Assembly (NCBI GenBank): GCA_963921825.1
Contig: OY997592.1
Coordinates: forward strand, 61,710,336-61,774,335
Reading direction: 5' to 3'
DNA: 64,000 nt
Origin: Erodium maritimum
Lineage: Eukaryota > Streptophyta > Magnoliopsida > Geraniales > Geraniaceae
Positions within the stretch are counted from its first letter, which is position 1. Every line of letters starts with the position of its first letter. The translations under genes were made by a program, and so were the position numbers. This document shows, piece after piece, positions 1 to 10,251 of the stretch. The notes under the pieces are model-generated. The model was not told the DNA's origin and made no database searches. It saw only the letters and a list, made by a program, of their open reading frames with translations.

Positions 1-210
1 CAGTGACAAATCTGGGACAAGCAAGGTGTTCGGCAGTGATAGCTGTTCTGTGGTTGCGGTACCACAGTGTGTGGCAAGCAAAGTGGAATTATCAGCAGTA
101 CGAATAGACGGAGACTTGGTGACCGGGGTTACACATGCAAGCAAATCTGACTGAGGGCTCATAAGATTGAAACAAGCAGAGTCAAAATACCAAGTGGATG
201 TGCGACCTGG

Positions 211-474
211 CGTAGTAGTGGATGAGCTACCTAACGAGGCAGCGTGAGCTGATAGGAACGCTCGTACGTCACCCAAGAGAGTAGGCAAGTCAAGAGATTT
301 GGCAGACACAGCAGGTGTAGTAGCAACAGATGTGCTACCTGGCGTAGTAGTGGATGAGCCACGTGACGAGGAAGTGTGAGCTGATAGGAACGCTCGTATG
401 TCACCCAAGAGAGCGGTCATGTCAGGAGATGTGGCAGACACAACAAGTGTAGTAGCACTAGTGCCATTGGGCCT
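211..474 (-). repeat. 132-bp in-frame tandem duplication in copia gag/protease linker
   Basis: Two adjacent units, 211-342 and 343-474, have a period of 132 bp (44 codons), so the frame is kept. They encode a Ser/Thr/Ala-rich linker between zinc knuckle and protease. The copies differ by scattered substitutions, so the duplication is not recent. Confidence 0.8.
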
Positions 475-954
475 GTTGGAAGGCCGATGATCCCCACGGG
501 AGTCACGCCCCCCCCCCCCCCCCCCCTAAAGTTTTTAGAGGGCCCAGAGTTGCCCCATCGAGGGGTGTCTGAGGCAAGAAGGTGACGAGCATGAATTCTG
601 CATTCAGTTAAGACATATCCATATCTGTTGCAGAACGTACAGCGGGGCTTGGCAATAGATCTACCAGCAGTGATATCTAAAGTCTCTATTAGGAATACCT
701 GAAAAGAAAAACACTGAAATAAAAGGATTAGTTTTTTTTTGAACAGTGGTCAACGCGCTCAGCGGCGTGTGGGCGCGTGGGCACGTGGGCGCGTAGGCGC
801 GGGCGAGGGGCGGCGGGCGCGTGAGCTTCACGCGTCTTCTTCGTTTGGTCGTTCGAAAATTTGCAGGCGGCGGCGGTTTTCGTCGGCGTGCTTCGTCTGC
901 TGTGTTTTTCCGGCGTTGTTCGCGACACAGGGAGCAGGAGCAAGGCAGTCGAGC

Positions 955-1160
955 GTGGTCGACCGAGGGAGCAACGGCGTGGTCGACCGAGGGAGCAACG
1001 GCGTGGCCGAGCGTGGTTTTTCTCGCCGGCGGCTGCGGCGTGGGTTGTTGGCGGCGGCGGTGTCTGTGTATGCGTTGCTCCGGCGACGTGGGTCGTGACA
1101 CGGGGAGAAGCAGAGTGGCAGCAGCGAGGGCAGCAACGAGGGCAACAACGAGGGCAACAG
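955..1160. repeat. GC-rich minisatellite block inside the copia leader/gag
   Basis: Two perfect 24-bp units sit at 955-1002, and three 12-bp units of the type cgagggcaacaa at 1125-1160. The surrounding 740-1200 stretch is strikingly GC-rich against an AT-rich window. It creates overlapping open frames on both strands, none of which I recognise, so I do not call a gene there. Confidence 0.7.
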
Positions 1161-1243
1161 CGAGGAGCGTTCAACGAAGATGAACGGTGGCGACGACGGC
1201 TGAAGCTGAAGCGATATTTAGAGCGATAGAGGCTCTGATACCA

Positions 1244-1394
1244 TGATAACAATTGTGTAATTGTATTGTATTTGATGAATAAAACCTACAATGTACATGT
1301 GTATATACAGTGGTGTTGTACCACTAGGGTTTCCTAAACCCGATGTTAACCCTAACGAGCCACATGGGCTGGGCCTATACAACATATTCTAACA
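1244..1394 (-). repeat. copia 5' LTR, 151 bp
   Basis: Read on the minus strand it starts TGTTAG and ends TTATCA, and the primer-binding site TGGTATCAGAGCC follows directly. This is a short LTR for copia. The flank at 1395-1399 would hold the target duplication, but its partner lies outside the window. Confidence 0.75.
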
Positions 1395-1415
1395 GACTCA
1401 CATATGAAGAACCAA

Positions 1416-1637
1416 TCATACCCGTCCATCGAGGGCCATTAGCAGGTTACAGTTACATCTGAATCCAATCAAGCCGGCTAGAGAATCGAGTAGTGCACTA
1501 GCAGTTGAGTCGTGCGATTCGAGTTGGCTTTCTTGCAAGCCCGACATGAGCTCGGTCCAACGGTCACCGATGTCGAGGAGGTCCTCGAGGCCAACCAGAC
1601 GTATGTCCGTAACGTCGCTCTCCCATTCAACAAACAT
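1416..1637 (-). CDS. unrecognised short ORF, 73 codons
   Basis: The reading frame on the minus strand encodes a Leu/Asp-rich acidic peptide with no transmembrane segment and no motif I recognise. It lies between the copia LTR and the pectinesterase promoter, and its base composition is more balanced than its flanks. It could be the last exon of a broken host gene cut off by the retrotransposon insertion, or chance. I have no family assignment. Confidence 0.2.
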   Translation of the reverse strand: MFVEWESDVTDIRLVGLEDLLDIGDRWTELMSGLQESQLESHDSTASALLDSLAGLIGFRCNCNLLMALDGRV

Positions 1638-2202
1638 GAGTGGTGAGCGACCGTTCGGGAATGTCCGAAATAACGCCTGATGAACGGGTTCCCCAACCTC
1701 TAGTTCTCATCCGCTCGGGTTGCTCGGAGGTGTTTTTTGTTGATTTTCGGGGTGTGGTTTCTCGGTTTTGCGTTGTAATTTACTTTTCTCGTTCCAGGAA
1801 TAATAATATTACTTCGATACAAATAGTTATTTATATTTTTTAATTACATTTTACATTAGATAGGGAATAGGCGAATAAGGTCTATTTTCACTGTGAGAAT
1901 CTTCGGATAAGATCAACAAATCGGATCATTCTACTTATTTTTTTCTAAATCTTAATCTAATAAACCTGAATCTCACTATCAAAGGTCCAAGGTACATAAG
2001 AACTGACCCGATATCACATGGTCTGTTAGGTTCAGTTTCTACTACATTAGTTCCTAAGTGCAGACAAACAAAAGTTCAAGAGATAAGACAAATTTATGAG
2101 ACAAAATTGAGATCTTGTCTCCTGTGTTTAATAAAATTGGGGTAACATGATCAGGACATAAATTATCACGAACCAAAATTTGTTGGGAAACAAATGGACC
2201 AA

Positions 2203-2210
2203 TATAAAAA
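2203..2210 (+). promoter_or_regulatory. possible TATA box of the pectinesterase gene
   Basis: TATAAAAA lies 28 bp upstream of the chosen ATG at 2238. This implies a very short 5' leader, or that the second ATG at 2247 is used. It is a positional guess in an AT-rich stretch. Confidence 0.3.
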
Positions 2211-2237
2211 TAAGAACACATCGCCAAGAACATATCA

Positions 2238-3957
2238 ATGAACAACATGAATATTATTATTGTCGCCGCAATGGTTTCCATTCTTGTCCAAGTAGTTGCA
2301 ACAACCTCTGCTTCATTACATCAACCAATATTGTTCAACGTCACGGTCGCCAAAGACGGCTCCGGCGACTTCACAAGAATCGCCGATGCTATTGCAGCAG
2401 CACCTACGTTGAGTGAAAATCGTTACTACATCGGAGTAAAAGCGGGGACGTACGAGGAATACGTAGAGATTTGGAGGAACAAAACGTTCATAACATTGGT
2501 CGGAGAGGACGCGGCGACTACGTCGGTGGTCGGTGACCGGAGCAACAAGAGCGGATATGGGACGGCTCAATCTGCTACTTTATGTAATTTAACTTTGGCT
2601 TTGCTCTTCCTAGCTTCCTTCTCATGTTCTTTTCTTTTGTTTTCTTACGTTTTCAAACATTAATTAAACGATATATTTCTAATTTCTCTACCCCATGCAA
2701 TGCATGCATATTTTTTTTCTCAACATCTCATGTTAAAGATGAGAAATCATGTTAACCATTTATAGATTAAGAGGTTATCATGTTATTTTCTTAAACAAAG
2801 TGACATGATGACCTCAACTTTAAATGAGATACTATCAAATAATCAAATTAATTCTTGTCTTAAGAAAAAAGAAAAATTACAAAATGAATATTGCATTGAA
2901 ATCGACATGTCTTTCATGCAGCCTGAGTCGTTCGGTTTTTTGAAGAAGATCAATTTGTTTCGAGTTCACTGAACACTGATTATTAATGTAAATCGTAATC
3001 TGATTATTTGACATGATCACTTTTCTATCGAAAGATGTGACATGATAAGTTTCTAGCGTAGGGTAATGCTATGATTATTCTTGAAGGTAGAGAGATTAGT
3101 ATGATTTTTGTGTATAATTTAAATAAATAACATGATTAATGTTAAAGTTAGAATTTCTAAGATGGTCACGAGATTCTCATTTTTATTCATATAGTAAGAA
3201 ATTGATGAACATATGTATAAGTTATATGAAATGATATATACTTACCCTCCTCATGAATCGAGATCCAATGGGTGCAGCAATATATGGAGATGGATTCGTG
3301 GCCAAGTTGTTGAGCATCAAGAACCTGGCCGGACCCGACGGCGGACAGGCGTTGGCGGTACTAAACATAGCGAACGAGACAGCATTGTACAAGTGCCAGT
3401 TGTGGGGGTTCCAAGACACCTTGTACGCCGGCTACGAGAATCATTTCCAATTCTACAAGGACTGCGACATCTTCGGAACCACCGACTTCATCTTCGGAGC
3501 CTCCACCGCGGTATTCCAAGACTGCCGCCTCTTCCCAAACTACCCCAAACGGGTCACCGTCACGGCGCAGTCCAAGGGCAGTCCCGCCGCCAAGAGCATC
3601 TTCTCGTTCATCAACTGCACCGTCGCCGCGGCCCCCGGGGTGTCGGGGATGGAAGTATTCCTCGGACGGCCGTGGAGGCAGTACTCGAGTGTGGTCTTCA
3701 TGCAGTGTTTTTTGGATGAGATCGTGGATCGTGCTGGGTGGCTCGAGTGGGGGAATGTGGATGTTGATCGGGTTTTTTACGCCGAGTATGGGAATTTTGG
3801 CGGCGGAGCCAACACGGCTGGAAGAGTCAAGTGGCCTGGGTACGAGGTTATTAAGGACCCGAGGATTGCGGAGGAGTTCACTGTCGGGAAGTTGTTGGAT
3901 GGAGATCAATGGATTCCCCGAACCGGGGTACCTTATTACACTGGTTTGGTAAACTAG
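2238..3957 (+). CDS. pectinesterase (pectin methylesterase), two exons, secreted, no PMEI pro-region
   Basis: Removes methyl esters from cell-wall homogalacturonan, giving pectate and methanol. Exon 1 is 2238-2583 and exon 2 is 3278-3957. The 694-bp intron has GT..AG ends, and the split codon joins as Ser116, giving 341 residues. Residues 1-26 form a hydrophobic signal peptide, then the catalytic domain starts at once, so this is the short class without an inhibitor-like pro-domain. Conserved PME blocks are intact: GTYEE near residue 70, QALAV (Gln139), GFQDTLY (Gln161, Asp162), DFIFG (Asp185) and LGRPW (Arg246). Gln139, Gln161, Asp162, Asp185 and Arg246 correspond to the known active-site set. 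The ATG at 2247 is an alternative start and would keep the signal peptide. The family is certain; the exact 3' splice site is inferred from frame and homology (AG at 3276-3277). Confidence 0.93.
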
Positions 3958-4389
3958 GCCAAATATTCTGTTTTTTTGTTGTTGAAGAAACACATCAAAT
4001 TCATTACTCGAATCAATGGCCAATGACGCCCTGCAGTTTTAGCACTGAAAAAAGACACAGCAAGCGTACCGGTTGTCAAGTAGTATTTCGGGATTTTTAG
4101 TTCCGAGTTATCGAACCCAAAAGAGCACGAGTCAAGCACGTTCTATCTCAAAGTCGTAGTCAAGCTATTTCGATACTATGATGGTTTTGGTTCTAAAACA
4201 TGTAAAGTAAACAGTAAGCGAAATGACAGTGAACAAGTACTCACAAAGCTTAGAAGAGTTTTAATTCAGAGAAAAAGCAATATAAAGTTTTGGGTTCATA
4301 GAGACCATTTCCAACGCATTTAAATGACGATGAACATTGTGAAGTTGTCTTATTTTAGGGGCAACGAATCATCTCTCAAACTAGTCATA
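3958..4389. other. 3' flank of the pectinesterase gene, nothing recognised
   Basis: AT-rich sequence with no coding or repeat signal that I can support. It should hold the 3' untranslated region of the upstream gene. Confidence 0.4.
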
Positions 4390-5300
4390 ACTCCTCACGT
4401 TGTTTCGGACCCTAATGGAATCTAACCACCCAGCTCTCACGAATCAGGATGTAGGGAGACCCAAAACATTACGTTCTTTGATAATTTCTAACTTTCGGTA
4501 TGAATCCTATGGTTATTGCAATCGTGTTAATCTAGCTATCACTAGTCTAGATTTAAACCCAATTTGTATAAGATTTCTGATCTAATTGCAACTCACCTCT
4601 CACGAGTGTCAGATTGCAATTCCCACCTTCTATCAGGCCTACCCGGGAGATAGAGCATTAAGCTTAAATCGAATACAAACCCTAAAGCAGATCATCCATC
4701 ACAATAATCATTCACATTCAACACATTGGAGAATAAATCTCTACTCCCCCATAACCCTATATTATGGGGTTTTAGTTACTCATGAACACGGAGGAAGAAG
4801 ACACCATTGATGAATACAAACAAAGCTTCATAATGAAAATAGAGTAGAGAAATACAATACCCAAAGTCAATACAAAGATGTTCTTCCAAGTTGAAATCCT
4901 CTCCTTAGCTTGCTCTCAACTCTCCTCTCTTCTTAGCTCTCAAAAATACAAGTTCCCTCTATTCCAAGGCTGAATTTTGGGTTAAATAGGGTAAAAATCG
5001 AATCTGAAACGGATTAGGGAAGCCAGTCTGCGTGCGCGTCACGGCTCCTTGATGGGACCCATCACAGACCATGTCACGGCTCCTTGATGGAACAGAGAGT
5101 TTTTGACCATTTTCGATCTCCGTCACGGCTCCATAGTGGGACCCGTCACGGACCATGTCACGGCTCCGTGGTGGAGCAGAGAGTTTTGGATGGTCTTGGG
5201 CCCTTGACGAAAGTTATAGATCTCTGAACTCCCTTTGAGGCAATCGGAGTCCGTATGAAGAAGTTATGTCATTCGCAAGATCATCCAACTTCCAAAACTC
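4390..5300 (-). repeat. probable LTR-retrotransposon fragment with an 84-bp duplication
   Basis: No coding frame. Two units of about 84 bp, starting at 5038 and 5122, are each built from gtcacggctcc modules. The same gtcacgg/ccgtgac theme recurs inside the solo LTR at 33765-33880. The rest resembles an LTR or leader in base composition only. I could not find both ends, so the class is tentative. Confidence 0.35.
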
Positions 5301-5342
5301 CTAAAACTGGGTTTTCCTCTATTTTAGCCCTTTTCGATCAAA

Positions 5343-6594
5343 TCACCTACAAAACATATTGAGAGACACAATACGAGTAACGAGAGAAAAATGGTCCAAA
5401 TTATACAATCCCGGGACTAAAATGCTCAAGAATGTGGGCTCAAAACATCTAGAATCGATACAATTTATGTCCACATCAGCCAACAACCTGACAATAGGTT
5501 CCAGCAAACACCTATAGTTCCATAGTAACTTATGAGCTATCTTATTGACTTCTCTACGCACATGAACACCATTAAGGACCTGATGGATTACCTTACAACC
5601 ATCAATAATACCACCTAAAGGTGATAATAAACGCTCCTAACTCTCGATTGCAAGGACAACTCCCAAACAGTTAGTCTTCATTATGCCATGCATCCAACCA
5701 TTAGTCTGCATCCAAACTAGATCTCCTTCACGGACAGGGCCTTCACCGTCTCAGGGTCACAGGTCCTCGGAAAGGTCACACAATGAATCCCACAAACCAA
5801 CCCTTGTGCATCCCTACAGATCATCCCCCCCTCCCCGCTCCCCCAAGACCTCTAACCACAGCTCTGTCCGAGTTTACCTTAAATGAGTCTTCCCCTGGTC
5901 TCCTCCACCTTTTGTGGGCCCTACTTCGTCCGATTCGGTACCTTACGCGCTTGAGCCTCTTTCCACTTAGACCATAGTGCCTTTGTAGCATGAAATATTG
6001 TCTCACCTGGCGTTTTCTTCCCTTTCCAAACCCTGTTGTTCCTCGTTTTCCAAAGCTTCCAACAACCAACCCCGACTAAATACGCCATATCCAAGGTACT
6101 CGAAGACCAAACCAGCTGCAATCAGTGTTTAACCGATTCTACAGTTTCCATCAAAACTCCCGGAATATTACTCCAAACTACCTGTGCTACCAGACAAAAT
6201 AATAATACATGGAGGTCGGTCTCAGCTTCTCCATAAAACCCACAACTCCCTGGAACCTCCGCCATCCTAGTTCTTAATTTCATTCATGTGGGAAGTATTC
6301 TAGAAACAACACGCCAAAGTAAATGACATACCTTTGGAGGCACCGGAAGTGACCAGAGTCGCTTCCAAAAACCCACCCATCGTCCATCTCCCACCTCCAC
6401 GCTCTTGCTTGAAGCTCCCTGTACTCCGCTCGTACTGAGTATCGACCATCCTTAATATTTTTCCAATACCAAGAGTCATTTCCATGTTCATTGATATGAA
6501 CACTCAAATTTGCCTTTACGTCACTTTCTACAAATGAATGTTGGATCAATTCTATGTTCCACTTACGTTTCCCCAGAATAATCAAATGGTCCAT
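5343..6594 (-). pseudogene. LINE ORF2 C-terminal remnant with zf-RVT-like and RNase H-like regions
   Basis: Broken frames on the minus strand follow the order of plant LINE ORF2 ends. A WNIELIQ...DGRYSVRAEYR block at about 6400-6560 precedes the zf-RVT region. Then comes a linker with KLWKTRNNRVWKGKK near 6010-6060, and then an RNase H-like start with KVNSDRAV and GLGGAG...ICRDAQG at about 5800-5880. A final REVNKIAHKLL block lies near 5525-5555. Several stops and shifts separate these blocks, so it cannot make a protein. No reverse-transcriptase core (YADD-type box) is visible in this copy; it is 5' truncated or the rest is decayed. Confidence 0.75.
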
Positions 6595-6639
6595 TGTTCA
6601 TGATTCTACTCGGCCAACTACTTCCTCTAGTAATCACGT

Positions 6640-7310
6640 ATATGAATTAGTCCATGGAACTCCACAAACAGGCGTCTCGGCACCTGACCTAATCCTCCTC
6701 CTTTCCCTTGCTGTGGCAGCAAGACTTGGGTGAGTCTTCATGGATCTCGCGACAACACTATGATTCGTCGATGTCGTGGATGGGGAGTGGCTCGAAGATG
6801 TCGCGGTCGGGGATGGGCGACAAGGGGAGATATTCCTTGGAGTGCCCGGAAGCAACATGCCACGTGGAAAATGATGAGGAAGAGGAGGCCTCGAATGGAT
6901 AGAGATCGGTGTGGCTAGATCGACAGAGGAAAGAGGTCTGGAGGGGTTGAGGGTGCTTTCGGGCTCACGCACCCTACCGAAAAGGAAGGAAAAACTATTG
7001 GGAACGTTGGTGTCGCTAACACCATTAGTTTGGTTATACAATGGTCATTGTTGTAGAGATTAGGGCATCATGGTGGTTAGTGGTGGCTACGAATCCTCCT
7101 GGTGGTTTGGACTCGCTCGGTAGTTGATTAGGTGGCTTTTCCCTGAAGGAAGTGGGAGGTCCAGAGTCGAAAGGATCGAAGGAATCTGTTAGAGTTACTG
7201 GAAAACCGATGAGGGGTGTCAAGCGCCCTCGACTCTTTGAATGGCAAAAGGACCAATGAGAGGTTCGCAGGTACCACCTTCTTACTGGTCTTCAAGTAGC
7301 AAAGGTACCA
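6640..7310. other. unassigned, weakly coding-like stretch
   Basis: Moderate GC with short open frames on both strands, including a Pro/Ser-rich minus-strand frame at 6634-7041. It adjoins the LINE remnant and may be part of it. No motif is recognised. Confidence 0.25.
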
Positions 7311-7314
7311 CCAA

Positions 7315-7620
7315 GTACCCCAAGGGGGTTATTCTGTCCAACAATGCACCACCCCTTTTTCCAGAAATAGACACGCTCCCCCTAGATCACCTTCCTCGGC
7401 AATTGTACCGGTGGTCTTGATCGTTATCCGAACATAACCCTGACGACATATTTCAAGAACTTTGGTAAGTGAGTTACAACTCTACGAGTTGAGAGATTGT
7501 TTTTTCCTTTCTTCTTAGTCCCGCGATATTTGGACCTTATGCAAGTGCTTCTTTGTGATTCTATTTTTTCTTGGTGACCTTCTTATGGTCTGTGCTTTCA
7601 GGCGTTTATTCTAAACATAT
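7315..7620 (+). repeat. dispersed repeat, copy 1 (related to 17340-17640)
   Basis: About 300 bp align by eye with 17340-17640. Shared landmarks are ggggttattc-gtccaaca, gcaccacccctttt, accggtggtcttga, gttgagagattgttttttcct and ggtgaccttctt. No coding frame survives. The shared blocks show an interspersed family of unknown class. Confidence 0.6.
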
Positions 7621-7949
7621 TAAGGACAAATTGGCTAGAAACTCTTCTTATCCTAACAATTGTGAGAACACATCTTAGCCACACACCTAAGATCGAACAT
7701 TCACCATGATGCGACATCATCACCCAAAACCCACCCAAAATACAAGCTAATTTCATCATTTCTCGCACAAACAAGTGCATAATTGTAATAACATTCCATT
7801 TTTTTTCTTGGCCAATTTATTAATTTAATCATTCTCGCACCGTTTGAACATCGATTAGCTTCAAACTTGCACCAATATTTTTACTTTTCCAATGGATATC
7901 TATCAAGTATCATATTGAATATATTTTGAAACATGGAATTTTTTTATAT

Positions 7950-8306
7950 CGGGGGTGATAAAACTAGTGTTGAGTATTAATAAATCTTCACTAACTTATG
8001 TTTCATATCGGGATGATAGTGTTCGGTGTTGATAAAACTAGTGTTTAGTATTGGTAAAAAAAACATATGTTGGAGTGATAAAACATGTGTGCTGAGGTGA
8101 TTAAAAATAAGTGATGAGATGATAAAACACGTGTAATATGGGCGATTGAACACATGCAATCAGATGATAAATCTTGTGTTTAGTGTTGATAAAACTAGTA
8201 CTCCGGGTTGGTAAAAGACATGTGATGAGGTGATAAAACACATGTACTGAGGTGATAAAAATCATGTTTAGTTTTGGTAAAACTAGGTGATAAACTAGCG
8301 TTCAGT

Positions 8307-8308
<2 letters not shown>
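7950..8308. repeat. degenerate minisatellite of about 25 bp units
   Basis: Many imperfect iterations of a unit close to ggtgataaaacacatgtg, with variants ending in ctagtgtt. Spacing drifts, so the array is old. Confidence 0.6.
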
Positions 8309-8351
<43 letters not shown>

Positions 8352-8609
8352 ATAACAATCAGGTACAAACCTTGTAACTTCGTCAGAACGTAGAACTTTT
8401 AATCTGGGCCCTAGGATCATAGAATTAAAGGCCCAGATTTAATGCATATCTTCTAATATCTTTTTAATTAATGCATATCTTGTAATTGATTTCGTAATCA
8501 ATCACCCCCACCCCCCTGAATTTCGGTGGCCATCCGATCTAGGTAATCAATGGCCCAGATTAGTTCTACGTTCTGACCCGAAATAAGGTTTGTACCCGAT
8601 TGTCCCCAT
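8309..8609. mobile_element. inverted-repeat element in a TA microsatellite, copy 1
   Basis: A TA run (8309-8347) precedes an element whose ends are inverted repeats. The left end reads about GGATAACAATCAGGTACAAA. The reverse of the right end carries ACAATCGGGTACAAACCTT and then the complement of the left cgtagaac block. A second TA run follows at 8608. It is non-coding and about 260 bp. The TA-flanked layout resembles Micron-type plant elements. Confidence 0.6.
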
Positions 8610-8878
8610 ATATATATATATATATATATAGGATAAGATTCATGTACAAACTTGTATCTTTCGTACGAAATAGAAACTATCAATCTGGGTCCTTAAATCG
8701 TGGAATCAAAGGCCCACATTTAAAAAAAACATTAATGACATAATCATTAATACATATCTTTGTAATTAATTTCATAATCAATCACCCCTGAATTTTAGTG
8801 GTTGTCCAATTCCCTAAATCAATGACCTAGATTGGTTTGTATTTCGCACCATAAGATCAGTTTGTACCTGAAAATTCC
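8608..8878. mobile_element. inverted-repeat element in a TA microsatellite, copy 2
   Basis: A diverged second member directly follows copy 1. A TA run (8608-8631) leads to GGATAAGATTCATGTACAAA, and the right end inverts to TTTTCAGGTACAAACTGATC. The inner parts of copies 1 and 2 align, for example aatctgggtcc...ggcccacattta and aatcaatcaccccctgaattt. No coding content. Confidence 0.55.
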
Positions 8879-9199
8879 CTTACATATATTTTAAATCAGC
8901 CCGAAATAAAAAATTTGCGTGCTTCAAAATATATTCATCACTTGTCTTGATAGAAAGTCATTGAGAAAATAAAAATATTGGCACAAGTTTGAACCCAATA
9001 AGAGTTTAAGCGAAGCGAAAATGATTAAATTAATGAGTTGGTAAAAAAAAGTAATATGATAGTTTTACTAAAAAGATCCTACTACCTACCAATAAGTGTT
9101 GTGTTTTTGCGGTCAACAATTCAATTACATCTCATCTATCCATTTATGAAATAAATGACTTAGATGAGTTCTCACGGTTTTTTGGTTAATGGTGGATTT

Positions 9200-9345
9200 C
9201 TCCGCTAATATATTTACATACTAAAGTTAAAAAATAAAATAAAACTATTGAATCGAACAGACTAACGAGACCTATTAATCCAAAACTGAAAAAACTCTTT
9301 TCTAGATAGTTTTTTTATAAACAAAACAAACCAAAAAAAAAAAGC
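9200..9345. repeat. dispersed repeat, related to 17650-17770
   Basis: Shares ordered blocks with 17650-17770: aaactattgaat, agactaacgaga, tccaaaactg, cagatagttt-like and ttataaacaaaa. It appears to be the continuation of the family seen at 7315-7620, here separated from it. Confidence 0.5.
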
Positions 9346-9415
9346 TATTAGACTTTACATTATAATTCTTCGTTGTACCACTTAAACTTCATATTATGAT
9401 TTATGTTTTGAATTT

Positions 9416-9519
<104 letters not shown>

Positions 9520-9884
9520 TGTGTGGATTTTGGATTGTCGAACCTTAATTATTCATTTTTATATCCACAACCTAAATTTTCAAGAATGATTTTATTTTAT
9601 AATATTTTACAAAAATTAAAAAGTATACATTATTTTTCAATTTGGATGGTGTTTTGTCAAAAATTTCAGACTAAATTACTCGTACCATATTATCTTGTGT
9701 TTTTTATATCCATATTATAAAATTTATCTATTTGCACCCCTTTATTTAATTTCTTGAGTTTTGTAAACAAAATAAATAAAAATCTAAATTTGAACATTTA
9801 TGTGAAAGAGTATTGAACTAATTTGATGTCGTGTTGATTATTCTTTAATGGTTTTTTTTCTTCCTTTTTTTGAGCGAAAGGTGT
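9520..9884. other. AT-rich spacer, nothing recognised
   Basis: Low-complexity AT-rich DNA between the ATT array and the LINE poly(A). Confidence 0.4.
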
Positions 9885-9991
9885 AATATTTTTTTTTGAT
9901 AGATGATCATTTTATTAATCTTTTTACCCTAAGATGGGGAAAAGAGAGAGGACCGCTAAAAAGCTATCCCAAAAGACCTGCAAAAGAGACT

Positions 9992-10204
9992 CTACCACAA
10001 GGATAAGAGAATCTTCCTGAAAAAAACGAAAAAAACAAAGAGGAAAAGAGACAATGGCCTAAAACAAAGAAAATAGTAGACGATAGAAGGAGGAGCTTCT
10101 ATCTGCAGCATAATCCCTGAAGCGACAAAATGTCTCAAAACCTCATTTCTACGCTGAGCCTCGAGCATCTCCTTGTCACTCATACGAAGTGAACGGGTCG
10201 TCAT
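9992..10204 (-). CDS. short conserved retroposon ORF, unknown role
   Basis: Starts MTTRSLRMS and contains EMLEAQRRNEVLRHF. A diverged copy of the same frame, with EILETQRRNEAWRHF, lies on the minus strand at 32640-32757. Its C-terminal half here is hydrophobic and probably 3' UTR read through. I do not recognise the family. Confidence 0.35.
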   Translation of the reverse strand: MTTRSLRMSDKEMLEAQRRNEVLRHFVASGIMLQIEAPPSIVYYFLCFRPLSLFLFVFFVFFRKILLSLW

Positions 10205-10251
10205 TGTAAAGGTTTGTTGAGGTTTCTTCCGTATTTTCCCTTTTCCTTTCT

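Larger units (their letters stand above)
1..1394 (-). mobile_element. Ty1/copia retrotransposon, 5' part, truncated by window edge
   Basis: The element reads on the minus strand and runs off the window start. Its LTR is at 1244-1394, followed by a primer-binding site complementary to initiator-Met tRNA (1231-1243). A gag zinc knuckle lies at 600-641 in the form CX2CX4YX4C, so the usual His is Tyr. The start of the aspartic protease, with a W-Y-F-D-S-A-C core, lies at about 170-198. Only about 590 bp separate the primer site from the knuckle, which is short for a copia gag. That interval is filled by GC-rich repetitive sequence, so gag is probably rearranged. A poly-C run at 510-526 also interrupts the frame. 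It is a decayed copy; family assignment rests on the primer site, knuckle and protease together. Confidence 0.8.

Noticed and set aside
728-1252. Overlapping open frames on both strands (119-174 codons) in the GC-rich block
   Set aside because: They arise from high GC and tandem repeats inside a copia element; no motif, and all six frames are similarly open.
3361-4023. 220-codon minus-strand frame opposite pectinesterase exon 2
   Set aside because: Antisense shadow of a strongly supported coding exon.
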